Assembly: GCF_014805685.1 (NCBI RefSeq)
Contig: NC_060886.1
Location: forward strand, 29,733,362-29,797,361
Length of the DNA stretch: 64,000 bases
Direction: 5' to 3'
Source of the DNA: Silurus meridionalis
Taxonomy: Eukaryota; Chordata; Actinopteri; Siluriformes; Siluridae
A program made the position numbers and the translations under genes. The notes under the pieces were generated by a model that was not told the DNA's origin, searched no databases, and saw nothing but the letters and a program-made list of their open reading frames with translations. Positions 1 to 13,209 of the stretch are shown one piece after another; the stretch's first letter is position 1, and the number at the start of each line of letters is the position of its first letter.

Positions 1-732
1 CTCCCAGATCAATATCTGAAAAATAATTTTTGTCTTTTAAAAATGCAATTACGAGCGGGTGGCCAGTGGGTGGCCAGTGGGGTGGCAGGAGCCTCGCTAT
101 AGGTTTCAGTGCGATTGTGACCATAGATGAATCCTCCAGGGCCTGTACAATCTGTGTGTTCACACATACAATACACATTGGTGGTGTTTGTGTCCTTGTG
201 ACCAAATACAATAAACCTCAGTGTTGTAAAGGCTTACTCTGTAGTCTTCTGTGTAAGTGTGTTCTGTCTAATCAGCTATTTTGTTGAGATATCGTGCTAA
301 TTTTTTCTTTCTTTGAACAACCACATTTTTTTTCTAGTCTTGGAGAACATGCTGAATATCAGAAGTCAAAGCAAATATTTGTTCACTGGATGGAGGAGGG
401 ATTGGATTGGGGGATGGGGGATTGGGGGATATATATAGATATACATACAGGGGTTATGTAGGCTAGGCTGGTACTATAACACAAAGGACAGGTTAGGCAA
501 ACAAGCAGAAAAAAAGGCAGCCAACGTTAGTTTTGGAAACAAAACGCCTTTTGTTTAGTGCCATGAAAGAAAGAAAGAGTCTGATACAATGCGTAATTCA
601 CTGCTCGTTCATTTCCATGCCTTTTGGCAATTTTTTTATACCGTCAAAATCAAAAGTGCTGTTCGGTAAACAGATACGTATATATTATAAGACTAAACCA
701 AATATATAAAGAAGTATTAAAGAAGTTTAGCT

Positions 733-905
733 GTGCTACGGACGGTTAGGCATACGATCGGTGTGTTCTTTTTGAACGTCCCATTCCACAGTTTCCTATT
801 TGCTGTTTTAAGAACCTCCACTCTTTTGGGGAGATGTTCCACTAGATTTTGTGGAGATTTGTGCTCATTTGCTCTGCTTGTAATATCAAAAGACCAGATA
901 TTCAT
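733..905 (-). mobile_element. Tc1-like transposase relic (family A)
   Basis: The minus frame reads NLVEHLPKRVEVLKTANRK, the C-terminal end of a Tc1/mariner transposase. The same segment, CTTCTGGGAAGATGTTCCAC on the plus strand, recurs at many places in the window. Confidence 0.6.
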
Positions 906-954
906 TAACTATAGTGTCATTGTCGCTTAATCGCATTAAACTAACGCATTACGG

Positions 955-1617
955 TTAGTTCCTGGTCTGCCACAGGAGCTGTTGATTCAGTTCTACACTG
1001 CAGTCATTAAATCAGTCCTGTGCACATCCATCACCATCTGGTTTGGAGCAACAACAGGAGAGGAACAGACTGCAGCAAACGGTTAAAACAGCAGAAAAAA
1101 TCCTTGGCCATTCTCCAGGACTTGTACCATACAGGAACCAGGAAAAATCACTACTCACCATTGGCACCCTGGACGCAACCTCTTCCAACTCCTCCTCTCT
1201 GGCAGGCGCTACAGAACTTTGTTCATCAGATACGGGAGCAGTTTTCTCCCCAGGCAATCACCCTCATTACCAACTGACCTTAATTCCATGTCCTGCTTCA
1301 TATCTATAAGTACTGCATTATCAGAACAGTCAGTCATCACATCCTCCTTATGTCACACACACTGTTACTACTGTATATTGCTGTATATCTTACACAATCC
1401 TGCCATATGTTCTACCACGAACTCACACTTTCTATACATTACTGTTCTGTTATATAGTCTGTATATTGTCTTGTGCCCTCTGTTTTGTCTTGTATAGTCC
1501 ACGCTAAATGTATAGTGTTATTTAAGTCTATACTTGTTGACTGTCACCAACAGCTGGAACCAAAATACCTTGTGTGTGTCAACACACTCGGCCAATAAAC
1601 CTGATTCTGATTCTGAA
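955..1617 (+). mobile_element. LINE 3' fragment (L2/CR1-like reverse transcriptase tail)
   Basis: Broken frames give the tail of a non-LTR reverse transcriptase: LPQELL-x-QFYTAVIKSVL, then TSITIWFGA, then GRRYRTLF. The element ends with GGCCAATAAACCTGATTCTG, a terminus typical of fish L2-type LINEs with a short repeated tail. It is 5'-truncated and frameshifted, so inactive. The clade name is from memory. Confidence 0.7.
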
Positions 1618-1839
1618 GTTAGTTCCATTAATAATCGTTATGCTGTGATCATTTAAATGAGTACCTCAGTTCAGTGTGATTAATTTGTTCTTGTAAGTGC
1701 GACATGATGAAGTCTCAGGCAACATCCAATGCCAGTGCCAATGTCCTCATAAATGTATTTCATAATGTATTTGATTTATGAACAAAAGATGGTGGACACA
1801 TGAAGATTTTTTTTGACCAACGCATGCTACATTTAGTCC

Positions 1840-2085
1840 GCATTTGCTGTTATAATAACCGACACTCTTCTGGGACGTGTTCCTCCAGATTTTGTGGAGA
1901 TTCGTTCAGCCAACAGTGTGTTAGGTATTGATGTAAGTGAGGTGAGGAAGCCTGGTTTGGGTCTCCAAGATCAAATAAAGAGAAGATCTCATGCTCCTGC
2001 ATCCAAAAACACGTTTTACAATTATGTTCCTCCAACAGTTTGGAGAAGAACCACACATGGCTGGAGAAGTCAAGTGCACCAATAA
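1840..2085 (-). mobile_element. Tc1-like relic (family A)
   Basis: Carries the transposase C-terminal segment (NLEEHVPEE in the minus frame), then deleted internal sequence and the terminal part with TTTGGAGAAGAACCACACATGG. It has a large internal deletion and no functional ORF. Confidence 0.6.
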
Positions 2086-2436
2086 TATTCAATTACCGAA
2101 TTCCCGGCACACACAGACCCTATGTACATCTATGTGACTGGCTAATGATCATATTTTGTTCACAGATATGCAGAATCTGGTTCGAAAGCTTTCGGTTGTG
2201 TTCTTCTTCTTGTAGGTACCAAGACAAATTTAATGCAGCCAAAAAAATCATGAAAGGGCTCCATTCGGCGCTTCGCAGTACCGTGACCATTTGAAGTGAA
2301 GCCTCTCAGGTGTACTGGCCACTGAAATTTGATCTTGGCCAAAAAGCCTGTTAAGATGGGCAACACAAAACCAGTCTTTGTCTGCGCTCTTTCTTCAACA
2401 AAAGAGCTCTTTCTTGCTTTCTCAAGAAGTGATTCT

Positions 2437-2438
<2 letters not shown>

Positions 2439-2482
<44 letters not shown>
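2439..2482. repeat. (CA)n microsatellite
   Basis: About 22 uninterrupted CA units in otherwise unique intergenic sequence. Confidence 0.97.
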
Positions 2483-2484
<2 letters not shown>

Positions 2485-3264
2485 CTCCAGATCCCCCGCT
2501 CAGAATAGGGTGGGGCTGAAAGGCTAAAGGTCAGTGCCAGGGGTCCCCAGCTGGAGAACGTAAATCTTGGCCAAGCAAGTCTTTCATGGGCTGTTTGCTT
2601 ATTGAGCTTTTTTCCCTCTGGGTTTGGGCACTTTAGAGGGACTTTGGACTACACTATCTTGCTCAAGTGACTTTTTAAAAAGTGCCTTGAAAGCCTGAGG
2701 GACTTGCATGCTAACAAGGAGTTGCTCTTTACAACCCTGTGATTTGGCTTCTCGGTTTTTTTTTTGTCCCCCCTAGAAGGAGCCTCCTATTGTCTTTGAT
2801 TTTTAATACCAGTGATTCAACCTGTACTGGTGTCCTACATGGACAAAGTGGAACGGTTGTAGTATTAAAAGATTGTGTTGAGGTTTCATGGTACCTACAA
2901 ATAGGTTCCGGCTCTTTCATCTGCCCTTTCATTACAGGGTGAACCAGTGGGAAGCCGAGCCCTGGTTTTGCAGTGAATCAGGACTACAGGAAGCAGCGAG
3001 GCGATTAAACAGGAGAGTACACTGCAGGTGTCGTTGTGTGTGTGTGTGTGTGTGCATGCATGATGGTTTAGGTGAATTCTTCGACGTGCTCCGGCATGCT
3101 CACTTGTTCCAGAGTGTGTTTTTCCCAACTGAGCCATTCGCAGCCGAGCTTAAACAAAGGTGTGTTTCGTGCTCATGATTTGTGTGCACAGGATTTGCAA
3201 TTAAAATAAATCACAACACTTCAATCACAACATATTCTTAACATAGCAACTATTTTTCTTTCTT

Positions 3265-3775
3265 TTTTTGGTACATGCACACCTTTTGACAACTTGTCAT
3301 CTGGCATTCATTTAATAAAGTTTCGACTTGTTTCTGGTCCTGAAGTCTACAAGACCTATAGAGGGAGCAGAGAGAACATAGTGTTCTTTTGGAAGGCCTT
3401 CTAAATAACGCTTACAGAGCTCAGACGTATGTATGCTGAAGTCGGTCCCGCAGACGGAATTGCATGGTTTTAGTTGAAGAATTATAAGGTTGCCATGTTG
3501 GTCCAGGATTCCTTTTACCTCATTTGAGTAAGTCTTTAAACTTCCCTGCTTCAAAATAACCCCAAACCATTGCACTTCCACCTCCATGTCTGACTGTGAT
3601 CAGATTTTCTCTCTTGGTCTCCATCTAACACAAACATTTTATTAGAGACAAAAATGTCACATTTGGACTTTCTTCCAGTCATTCACTTGTGTGGTTTTTT
3701 TTTTTTACTTTTACTGAGTTTGCTGCATAAGAATGCTTCAAATAAGCCAAAAATAGCTAGGTGTTTCTAAACTTT
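3265..3775 (-). mobile_element. Tc1-like relic (family B)
   Basis: The minus frame contains EVQWFGVILKQGSL and a degenerate middle transposase segment. The end AGGTGTTTCTAAACTTTTGA is shared with the copy at 29920-30345. It carries stops and deletions. Confidence 0.6.
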
Positions 3776-4079
3776 TGAATCTGTAATAGACTCTTTTGGC
3801 TTTCTCACTCGGATTTATGACAGAATTAATCAGGCATTACACTGAATCACTGCATAAATGAATTAAATCCTGGGGCTTTAATTAGAAATCAGTGCAGTCG
3901 ATGCCAGGAACTGCACCGGGGCGTATGTACGCAGTAAATCATCCTGCACACTTTTTTTTTAAATAACCATTTAAATATAAGAAGTAAATGCATTATTTGA
4001 GACAAGTAACAAGTCAAATGATCTGCCAGTGCAGTAACATAATTACAATTTGTAATTACAATGAGAAAACTCGGCTTTA

Positions 4080-4500
4080 GAATGAAACAAAACTCAACAT
4101 AGAGCATGAAGACAAAATATTCTTGTAAATGTTTTAAAGTGATTGTGGTGTTTTAAATGACGTAAATCTTCAGGACACCAAAAGGAACTATTGCTATGTT
4201 TCCACACGGACGGTGTTAATTGCCGGATGTGTGCGTCATGGCGGATTTTGGTGCCTGATGTGAGACTTGGCGCATCAGTTGAACAAATGTTGAGTGTTTA
4301 AAAATGATTTTTCTTTAAATCTAAGTGAAGAAAGGAAGTCATGAATAAATGTGTGTTGCGTTGAAGGTTATAATTTCGCCTCTTTTATATTTATTTATTT
4401 ATATTTTTCATGAACATGGTCAAACAGAAATCTGTGCCGCATTAATCGCGCGTTAATAAAATCAGTGTCGTCAAAATGATTTTGCGTTGACCCCTTATTG
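4080..4500 (+). mobile_element. Dispersed hAT-like element, copy 1
   Basis: Shares GACGTAAATC-TTCAGGACACC, TGCTATGTTTCCACACGGA, GTCATGGCGGATTT and ATTAATCGCGCGTTAATAAA with the copies at 23106 and 33400. The terminal repeats are not evident in this copy. Confidence 0.65.
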
Positions 4501-5439
4501 ACGTGTTCATTCTGAGAGTCCTAATAATAATAACACAACAACTCCAAAACAAGTGTGGATTATTGGGCATTTTTTACTGGGCAACCTTAAAACCAGTTAT
4601 TACAGCTAAAGTCCTAACAGATACAAGGCCTCAAATTATGTATTTTATTCTTTAAAATACTTTGAAAAATAAGATCAATAAAAATATCTTTTTAGATGAG
4701 GAGTTTTTGCACTGCTCAGTATATCTTTTGAAACATTTATTACGCACAGCAACTCCACGTGTTCACGCTAAGCATACAACTCTTAAACTAAACTTTTCTA
4801 CTCACCCCTATTCAGTGTCTTTAGTGGCAGAACAAGGAATTACATAAGACATAACACAATGGATACTTTTTTAAGGTTCTTTCCCATGTAACAACATTGC
4901 ACAACTTTGAGCAATAAGATTTATGTCATATATTGGATTAGGGATGAGGGATTTGAATGTGTCATCACATCGTGTGTGTTCGAGTGTTCAGCTGCTGGCC
5001 AGGATTCCACTGGGCGTAGCTCACTCAACATCACCCGACGCAAGCAGGAAGCATGTTCCGTAATAACTGCCTGCGCCCAGATCTAACTACGTGTTTGCAC
5101 AATAGGGGCTGAGTTTCTCAAAAGTGGTGAGACTTTACCAATAATGCCCTTCAGCATGATAGAAAGATCAATTTCCAATCTAGTACAATATTCCTGTAGT
5201 TTAGATATGCCAGATGCCTCCAGGCCCTACAAACCACAAAGAGTTCCTCTTTCGTTTGTAGTTTTAACGGTATTCAAAGATGGAAATCTTTTAGGAAACG
5301 AGAACCATTACCCAGTCGAAGAACCGCTGGAGAACTCGAAATGAATGGGGACATGTCCTAATTGTTAAACTGCTACTTTCTTTTTAAATGTCATGCTTCT
5401 GGTGGTACTCAGATTTCCTGAATGTGTGTGCACTTACAC

Positions 5440-5825
5440 TGTATAGACAAAAGTATTGGGAAACCTGATGTCTTCCAGCTGAATATGGTTCTTCTCATAC
5501 CACAAATTTGAACACATGCATTTGCATAGAGCGCCTTTGGAGGCTGTTGCATGAAATTCTCAAAACCCAGACCTGTTCCAGCATAACAATGCCCTTTGCA
5601 CAAAGCCAGCTCCAATGAACACCTTTGGGATGAACTGAAACGCTGAATGCACCCCAGGCCACCTCACCTCGCCTACATCAGTACCTGAATTACTAATGAC
5701 CCTATTGTGGTGGAACGAGCCCAAATCTCCACAAGCACACACTGAAATCTAGTGGAATATCTCCCCAGAAGTATGGACCAAATGTGGAACGGGTCTGACA
5801 CTGGTTCAAGGAGACCCGGTAAAGG
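5440..5825 (+). mobile_element. Tc1-like relic (family A), plus orientation
   Basis: Reads as CCAATGAACACCTTTGGGATGAACTG, the NPIEHLWDEL region of Tc1 transposases, then the C-terminal segment to 5770. An end like TATAGACAAAAGTATTGGGA lies at 5452. It is frameshifted. Confidence 0.65.
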
Positions 5826-6479
5826 ATTGTGTCAGTCAGTCAGCCAGTTAATGACGCCAACTACAAGCAATGACGAGTGTGTACATGTCAGTCAACTTGT
5901 CTTAAATGGGGTGTGTGTACACAAGTAAAACGAAACACTTCTTAGCCTCCAGGACTTGTTCCAACTCATGTTCTAGGTACTGTAAATAAAGAATATTCCA
6001 TTCTTTATAAATACACACGTACACACCCCACGTTGGCTTTTCAGCGCCAGATTCGTTTTCTTCATCACAATTGTTTTGATAACCCTGAACTCCGAGGCTG
6101 GAATTTGCTGGAGGTCTGCCATGGAGTTAATTATCAATCCACCTTGTCCTGTCCTTTTCTGCATCTGTAATCACAGTTTTGAAGATAATAAATGTGGTTT
6201 CAGTGAATGCGAAGGAGAGCGAGAAACCACCTGCATGTTAAAGTAGAGGGAAATATGAGTTCCATTGACATCTACATGGATTGTTTAACTTCTGGTTTAT
6301 AGAAGATTCATTACAAGGCATCTTTATGAGAAAAGTCTAAAGGAACCCGGCTAATTTATGGAGTATCCAAACAAAAACCATACAGATCCTGGTCATGTCC
6401 TTCAATTCAACTTCATCCAACATCAGAATTAGGTGTTTTAGAAACTCTGTGAAACCTTCAAAGTTCAGAAAATGGCATG

Positions 6480-6795
6480 GATCCATTCCACATTCAGTCC
6501 CCATTTGCTGTGCTTTATACCTCCATTCTTCTGGGAAGATGCTTTACTAGATTTTGTAGAGATTTGAGATCATTTAGCCAAACAGGCATTAGTAAAGTCT
6601 ACTGATGTAGGTGAGGAGGATTGAGGACTGGGGTGCAGTCAGTGTGAAAATTCATCCCACTGGTTTTTAGAGCTCTATAGCAGGAGATCTTTCACTCCAA
6701 CCCATGGAAAGTATTTCTTCATAGAGTTAGCTTTGTGCACAGGAGCATCGTCATGGTGGAACAGGTTTTGGTCTTGTAGTTCAAGTGAAGGGAAA
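6480..6795 (-). mobile_element. Tc1-like relic (family A), minus orientation
   Basis: Contains CTCCATTCTTCTGGGAAGATG and the downstream TCGTCATGGTGGAACAGGTT, the reverse of the QHDNAP segment. It lies just before the large simple-repeat cluster. Confidence 0.6.
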
Positions 6796-6985
6796 ATTGT
6801 AACAAATCAATAAGAACAAAGTGTAGGAAGAAAAGAAGAAAGATGGAAGGAAGATTAAAAGAAGGAAGATAGATTAAAGAAAGATAGAAGGAAGGAAGGA
6901 AAGCAGAAGATAGATTAAAAGAAGGCCCTCAATGTCAGAATATCACCAAGTCATGTTAACATCTTTTTCTGACCCTGTGTTTGCT

Positions 6986-6989
<4 letters not shown>

Positions 6990-7050
<61 letters not shown>

Positions 7051-7136
7051 CACTCGTGTGTATGTGTGCTTGCCAGCTGGCAGACTTGGCAAGACCTGCT
7101 TTGATTCAATTAGAGGTAGTGAAGACTTGGAAGATT

Positions 7137-7218
<82 letters not shown>

Positions 7219-7301
7219 GACTGCGCAAATACACCACACAGCATTTGTATGCATTATTACATGACTGATTAATTATTCGTTTCCAATTCTCTGATGTGGG
7301 G

Positions 7302-7353
<52 letters not shown>

Positions 7354-7543
7354 GTAGTCCACTTTTTTTGCACTGCATCATTATATCAGTACTAATTGTA
7401 TGTTTTCGTGTGTGTGTGTGTGTGTGTGTGTGTTTGTGTGTCTTTGTTTAATCACTACTTGCAGAAATTACTCAAAAAGCGTCCTAGCATTACGATGCAT
7501 CATTTATGTCGTGCAGGTTGGTGCATGCACTGCAGTTTTTCAG

Positions 7544-7620
<77 letters not shown>
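6990..7620. repeat. Dinucleotide microsatellite group
   Basis: Five long tracts in 630 bp: (TG)n at 6990-7046, (TC)n then (AC)n at 7139-7216, (CA)n at 7303-7351, (TG)n at 7409-7431 and (AC)n at 7544-7620. All open frames here are low-complexity translations and not genes. Confidence 0.97.
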
Positions 7621-7622
<2 letters not shown>

Positions 7623-8039
7623 CCCTAGGCTCAGAGAGGAAGTCCTGAGCTCAAGCCAAAGCAATTTGCTTGCTCTGGAACGCGAGAAAGCGTGGCAGCC
7701 AATCAGGGATTGACTGGGAAGCCCTTGTTGCTATGGCAACAGACTTAGGCTTGCCTTATATATGGGATAGGATTAAAAAAAAAAGGGTTCGTAAACTAAA
7801 AAGGAGTCGAGACTGAACCGACACATCCCAGGACACGTATCTGGTGCACGAGAGTTAATAAGAACAAAAGAACTATGCAGAATTAAATAGATAAATTATA
7901 TAAGTATAAAAATAAATGTAGAAACTGATATATACAATCATTTAAAAGCATTTTTTTACAATTTTCACTCCTGACTTTTTCAGCCATGTGTTCCACCCCA
8001 TAATTTTCTCACAAATTTGGAGGCACACAACTGTACAGA

Positions 8040-8256
8040 ACATCTTCAGATGAGATCTTGTTTTTCTTAAGAGTCTCATTGTGTTTTATATTTTTATTTT
8101 TAATATTTTGTACTTCTTTTATTGTGAAAATGTACTTTGGTGTTTGTTATGTATGCATTTGTTGTGATTTGGCTGCTACCTTGGCCAGGTCTCTCTTGTA
8201 AAAGAGATTCTGAATCTCAATGGGACCTCCTGGTTAAATAAAGGTATAATAATAAC
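8040..8256 (+). mobile_element. Retroelement 3' end-like segment
   Basis: TTGGCCAGGTCTCTCTTGTAAAAGAGATT then TCTCAATGGGACCTCCTGGTTAAATAAAGG is a terminus seen on many fish retroposons (from memory). No coding part is present. Confidence 0.5.
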
Positions 8257-8504
8257 TAACAATCAACAAAACAAATAAAATACGTAAAAATCAAAAAATA
8301 AGTTTTAAATATCACCTGGAACAAATGCAGTACACAGACTTATTAGGAGAAAGTGAAAGAAAGAAGGAAACTGATAAACAGAAGGAAGAAATTTGGAAGG
8401 ATAAAAAAGGATAGAAAGAAAGTCCAGATGAAAGAGGAAAGGAAGGAAGGAAGAAAGAGAACAAGGGAGGAATTTTTAAAAAAGTTAGGAAGAAGAATAA
8501 AAGA

Positions 8505-8563
8505 GGATGGATGGTGGAAGGAAGGATGATGGAAGGAAGGAAGGAAGGAAGAAAGAAAGAAAG

Positions 8564-8614
<51 letters not shown>

Positions 8615-8700
8615 GAAAGAAAGAAAGAAAGATTTAAAAGATAGGAAGAATAATAAAAGGTGGAAGGAAGTAGGGATGATGAAAGAAAATTAAAAGAAGG
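8505..8700. repeat. (GAAA/GGAA)n tetranucleotide tract
   Basis: Purine-only plus strand: GGAA units pass into GAAA units (8533-8634), then degenerate AAGG. A strong purine/pyrimidine asymmetry. Confidence 0.95.
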
Positions 8701-9309
8701 ATGGAATATTAAAAGGAAGAAACAGGATAAGGAAAGGAAAAAGAGAAAGAAAAGCAGGACCTGTTGATTAGTGGCGTTTGATTGGTTGATGAAGAAACAG
8801 GAAGTCCTGCAGTCATTATTCCTCACTGAGCACAAATCTACACATAGTGAAAGGTTACAGTCTGAACACCATAATGTTGACCTTCTAATGACCTCCACAG
8901 CCCTTTTGTCTTCTCCTGTATCTTCTGTCAGAGCTGACTGAGATGAGCAGCTGTTCCTGACTTCTCCTTTACCCAGTTTTCCGTGCTCACGTCTGGAATC
9001 CGTGTGTCCTGTGGGAATGTGTATCTGATACTCAAAGCTCCGTGGCGTCGCTTCACATCAGAGAAAACATTGAGTAAAACGACTTCCTGTTCACATGCGT
9101 CCACATTCATTCGCTTCTTATTGTCTACACTTTGCCCTCCGGTCCACTAGGAGACAAAACCTTTATCAAAAAAAAAAAAAACTAGGAGACAAAACCTTTC
9201 TTCAAAAACCTTTTCAAAAACAACTTTGTTGTGTATTTAAAAAATGATCACATTTTCTGGTCATGTGACACAAATCAATAGAAGCCAGGTGGTGGGTGAC
9301 TATCCTTTT

Positions 9310-9392
9310 CTTCTTTCATATTTTTCTGTCATTCTTTCTTTCTTTTTTCTTTTTTTCTTTAATTTTTTAATGTATCTATCTGCCTGTCTGAC

Positions 9393-9433
<41 letters not shown>

Positions 9434-9600
9434 TTTCTTTCTTTCTTTCTTTCTTTCTTTCCTTTTTCTTCTTTCTTTCTTTACTTATTTTTAAACTACT
9501 CTTTTCCTTTTATTTGTATCTTTTTCTTGTGTATTTTTCTCCTTTCTTGTTCTTTCTTTGTCTTTCTTTCTTTTTAATTGTATCTATCTGCCTGTCTGAC

Positions 9601-9676
<76 letters not shown>

Positions 9677-9838
9677 TACTTTTTCTTAAACTACTCTTTC
9701 CCTTTTCTTTGTATCTTTTAATATTTTCCTCCCTCCTTCCTACACTTTGTTTAATCCATCCATCCATCTATCTATATTTTTCATTTTTCTTAAATGCCAC
9801 ATGCCTTTTTATATTCAATATTTTTTCTCCTTTCTTTT

Positions 9839-9889
<51 letters not shown>

Positions 9890-9895
9890 ACTTTA
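9310..9895. repeat. Three (CTTT)n blocks separated by repeated spacers
   Basis: Blocks at 9397-9485, 9600-9677 and 9834-9891. The spacers repeat: GTATCTATCTGCCTGTCTGA precedes the first two blocks and TTAAACTACTCTT follows both. So the whole unit, not only CTTT, was duplicated. Confidence 0.93.
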
Positions 9896-9995
9896 GTATG
9901 TTGGACTTCTGATCAGAAGGTTGTGAATTTAAGGCTCCTTGAGAAGTTCCTTAGCCATCAGCTGCTCGGGTGAATAAATGGGATATTTAAAACAG
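9890..9995 (+). mobile_element. Decayed copy of the same SINE
   Basis: GTTGGACTTCTGATCAGAAG, GTTGTGAATTTAAGGC, GAGAAGTTCCTTAGCC and CAGCTGCTCGGGTGAATAAA align with the SINE at 42315 with deletions. It lies directly after a (CTTT)n tract. Confidence 0.6.
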
Positions 9996-9999
9996 GGCT

Positions 10000-11070
10000 C
10001 TTTTTAAACATCTGCTCAGTACAGGTTCTTCTGATGAGCAGTTTTTGGATGGTTTTTGGATGGTTTCGATGGAAACTGCAGGGTTCTGATGTTTCTGGAT
10101 TCATGTGGACGTAAGTCTTGATTCGTGCGGCAAAAAGCGAAGCTCTGGCCAATCTTTTAAGGCCACACATCTGGATTTATATAAACACCAGTCATTTCTG
10201 GCCCTGGCACTCACGCATCATACACACTCACACACCTGGGTCGATTCATCCTCCGAGCTTTTGTGTGGAAGCGAATCCAGAAAAAGAACAAGAACGGAAA
10301 GAAGAAAAGAGAACCGAAAAGTCAATACTGTCGCTTGTTCTTTGTCTCCTAACGACGACAGAAACACGTGAGGGTCAGGCGAGGTGAGACGGGAAATCTG
10401 CACACGGGAGTTAAATCTCAGGAGTGTGTATGGAGAGGAACGACTTTTCCTCAGCTGAACAAAGACCCACCTCTGGCTGCCCTTCAGCTCTCGCTTTCAT
10501 CTTCTCATCTCTCTGAAGCTACTCATTCTGAGGGAATGGCTGACAGGGTTTAGGGTTACTTTCACCGTCTCACATAAGGAGCGTATCGAAACTTGCCTCA
10601 TGAGTCACTTTGAACCCGTTACCCAGTAATGCTTAATCAGATACTGTCCACATGGCCAAGCGACTTCACAACCCGAGCCATCAGAATTCACTTCAAATCA
10701 TCTACAACTCTCCTCGTTCTTGCTTTCGGTGATTCAGTGAGGAAACGAGATCAGGCCACGTGTAAGATCTGTACTTTCTAGTGGGCATAGATTTCCATTT
10801 CCTCAAAGAGGAGAGGAAGAAAGTGTAAAACAGCTGCTCTGCACATGAATAGTTTAAAAGTTGAAAATAAAAGGCAGCTGATCAGAAACCTTCAATTCTA
10901 CAGCAGTGTAAAAACATCAGTCTTCTTTATTAAACATCATCACATCTGTTTTAATACAATTACATGTAGATGTCATGTAGACATGTGAGTAGGACAGGAG
11001 GATAGAAAGATGTGTAAGACAGAAGAAAGGAAACCGGATAAAAGGATAGAAAGAAAAAAGGACAAATAGA
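10000..11070. other. Intergenic, no gene recognised
   Basis: Mostly unique sequence between the (CTTT)n and (GGAT)n arrays. Short open frames overlap on both strands with no recognisable domain, start context or splice pattern. Confidence 0.5.
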
Positions 11071-11078
11071 CAGACAGG

Positions 11079-11890
11079 TGGATGGATGGATGGATGGATG
11101 GATGGATGGATGGATGGATGGATGGATGGATGGATGGATGGATGGGAGTCAAATTCAAAACTCAAAGCAGCTTTTACAGGACTTAAGAATTATAGATAAT
11201 AAAAGGGAGGAAGAAAAAAAATTAAGGAAGGAAGGAAGGAAGGAAGGAAGGAAGGAAGGAAGGAAGGAAGTAAGGAAATACATTTTGATGGAGGAAGAAA
11301 TGAAGGAAGAACAGAAATTTCAAGGAAGGAATTTTGAGGATCAAGGAAGGAAGGAAGGAAGGGAAGGAAGGAAGGAAGGAAGGAAGGTAGGAGTAAATCG
11401 ATTTTGAGAAAGAAAGCCATAAAAAGAAATTTCGAGGAAGGAAGGAAGGAAGGAAGGAAGGAAGGGAAAATCGATTTTGAGGAAGAAAGCAATTAAAAAG
11501 AAATTTCGAGGAAGGAAGGAATGACATACATTTTGATGGAGGAAAAATAAAAGAAAGAAAATAAATTTCAAGGAAGGAATTTTGAGGGAGGAAGGAAGGA
11601 AAGAAGGAGGGAGAGAAGGAGGAAAATACATTTTGATGGAGGAAGATAGGAAGAACGGAAGGAAGGAAGGAAAAATTCATTTTGAGGAAGAAAGGAATTA
11701 AAAAGAAATTCAGAGGAAGGAAGGAAAGAAGGAAGGAAGGAAGGAAGGAAGGAAGGAAGGAAGGAAGGAAGGAAGGAAAAATGCAAATTGCGTGAAAGGA
11801 ATAAAGGAAGGAAGGGAAAAAAACCATTTTGAGGAAGAAAGGAATTAAAAATGAATTTTGAAGAAAGGAGGAATAGGGTTGAAGGAAGAA
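11079..11890. repeat. (GGAT)n followed by interrupted (GGAA)n higher-order array
   Basis: (GGAT)n at 11079-11143. Then a run of GGAA blocks separated by a recurring spacer resembling ATACATTTTGATGGAGGAAGAA or AATCGATTTTGAGGAAGAAAG, at least eight times. Purine strand throughout. Confidence 0.93.
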
Positions 11891-12829
11891 AGAAAGTCCC
11901 TCAAGAAAGAATGAAGGAGTTCCTTGTTATGTGTTGGAGGTTCAGTCTGTATCTGAAAAGTGCTTTATAAATATTGTAAGATTCACAGCTACAGTTTGAG
12001 GACTTTTTTAGTTTTCTTCAGAAAAGCACTTGAGATCATGATCTCCACGAGTCCTCAATAACAGACACACATCTGTACGTAGCAGAACGTCTCTGAAGCA
12101 GGACCAGACTTTTGAAGATGACAGACAGGAGACATCAACAGAGGAATCATTTAGTTTAGTTGTTACTGTCCCCAAACAGCGTACACATGAAATCTGACAC
12201 GTATGTGGGAAATTCATTCCTGCTTCCCAGCGTGGGGTGAAATTGGTTCCCGTTTTAAACAAGGCCATGGCAGAATGGGGAATATTTCCAGTGTGACATC
12301 TTTCTTACTCGCGGTGTCTATAAGTGTAACATGGAGCAGCTGAGGGAGACATTCGAGGCATGTCGGGGAAGGATTTACACTTGGCCTGATGTTGTGTGGA
12401 GAAGGGAGGGGCCGGGGCTTTGGAAAGCCACTGTGAAGCCTGGATTCCTGCCATTCCACTTGGCTTTGGAGGTGCGTCAGAACTTCACGGAATGGATAAG
12501 GAAAGCAACGCTGTCGCCATGGAGCGATGGATTTTAAGCACTGGAGTGGAAAATCAATTTCACAATGTTACCTACTCCAACATTCCCGGGCTTATCTGGG
12601 AATTCTGAGCAGACGGTCAACTGGTCAATTTTGAAACAACAAGGTTGTTTCAAAAAGATCTGGAATGAATCTGGAATTGCAGAACTGTGTTTTTTTTCCC
12701 CCAGGTGTTGTTCTTTTATAACTAAGTAAAAAGTCTCCAACCTCAATAATCCACTGATCTGAAGATCCGCTTGGCCAAGTGGTTTGGAGAGAAATCTCTG
12801 GAACATGAGAGTGTAACAGAGCTGGAAAG

Positions 12830-13139
12830 GAAGAGGAAGGAAGGAAGGATAGAAGGGAGGATGAAATGAGAATGGACTGAAAGAAAGAATGTTGAATAAA
12901 GAAATTAAAAATATGAGTAGATGGATGGATGGAGGGAGGGAGGGTGTGAGGGATGGAGGAAGAAATGGAAGGAAAATGGATAGAAATAAAGAAACAATTT
13001 AAAGGAGGGAGGGAGTGAGGGAAGGAAGGAAAATGAATAGAAATAAAGGAACATTTTAATGGATGGATGGATGGATGGATGGATGGATGGATGGATGGAT
13101 GGATGGATGGATGGATGGATGATAGATAGATAGATAGAT

Positions 13140-13209
<70 letters not shown>

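Noticed and set aside
9244..9912. A 222-codon Phe/Leu/Ser-rich plus-strand frame and similar frames at 11222-11827 and 12625-13308
   Set aside because: They are translations of CTTT, GGAA and GGAT microsatellites, with no non-repetitive protein content.
12331..12608. Overlapping plus-strand frames near 12.3-12.6 kb as a small gene
   Set aside because: No domain, no splice support and no conservation signal visible; they overlap an equally open minus frame.
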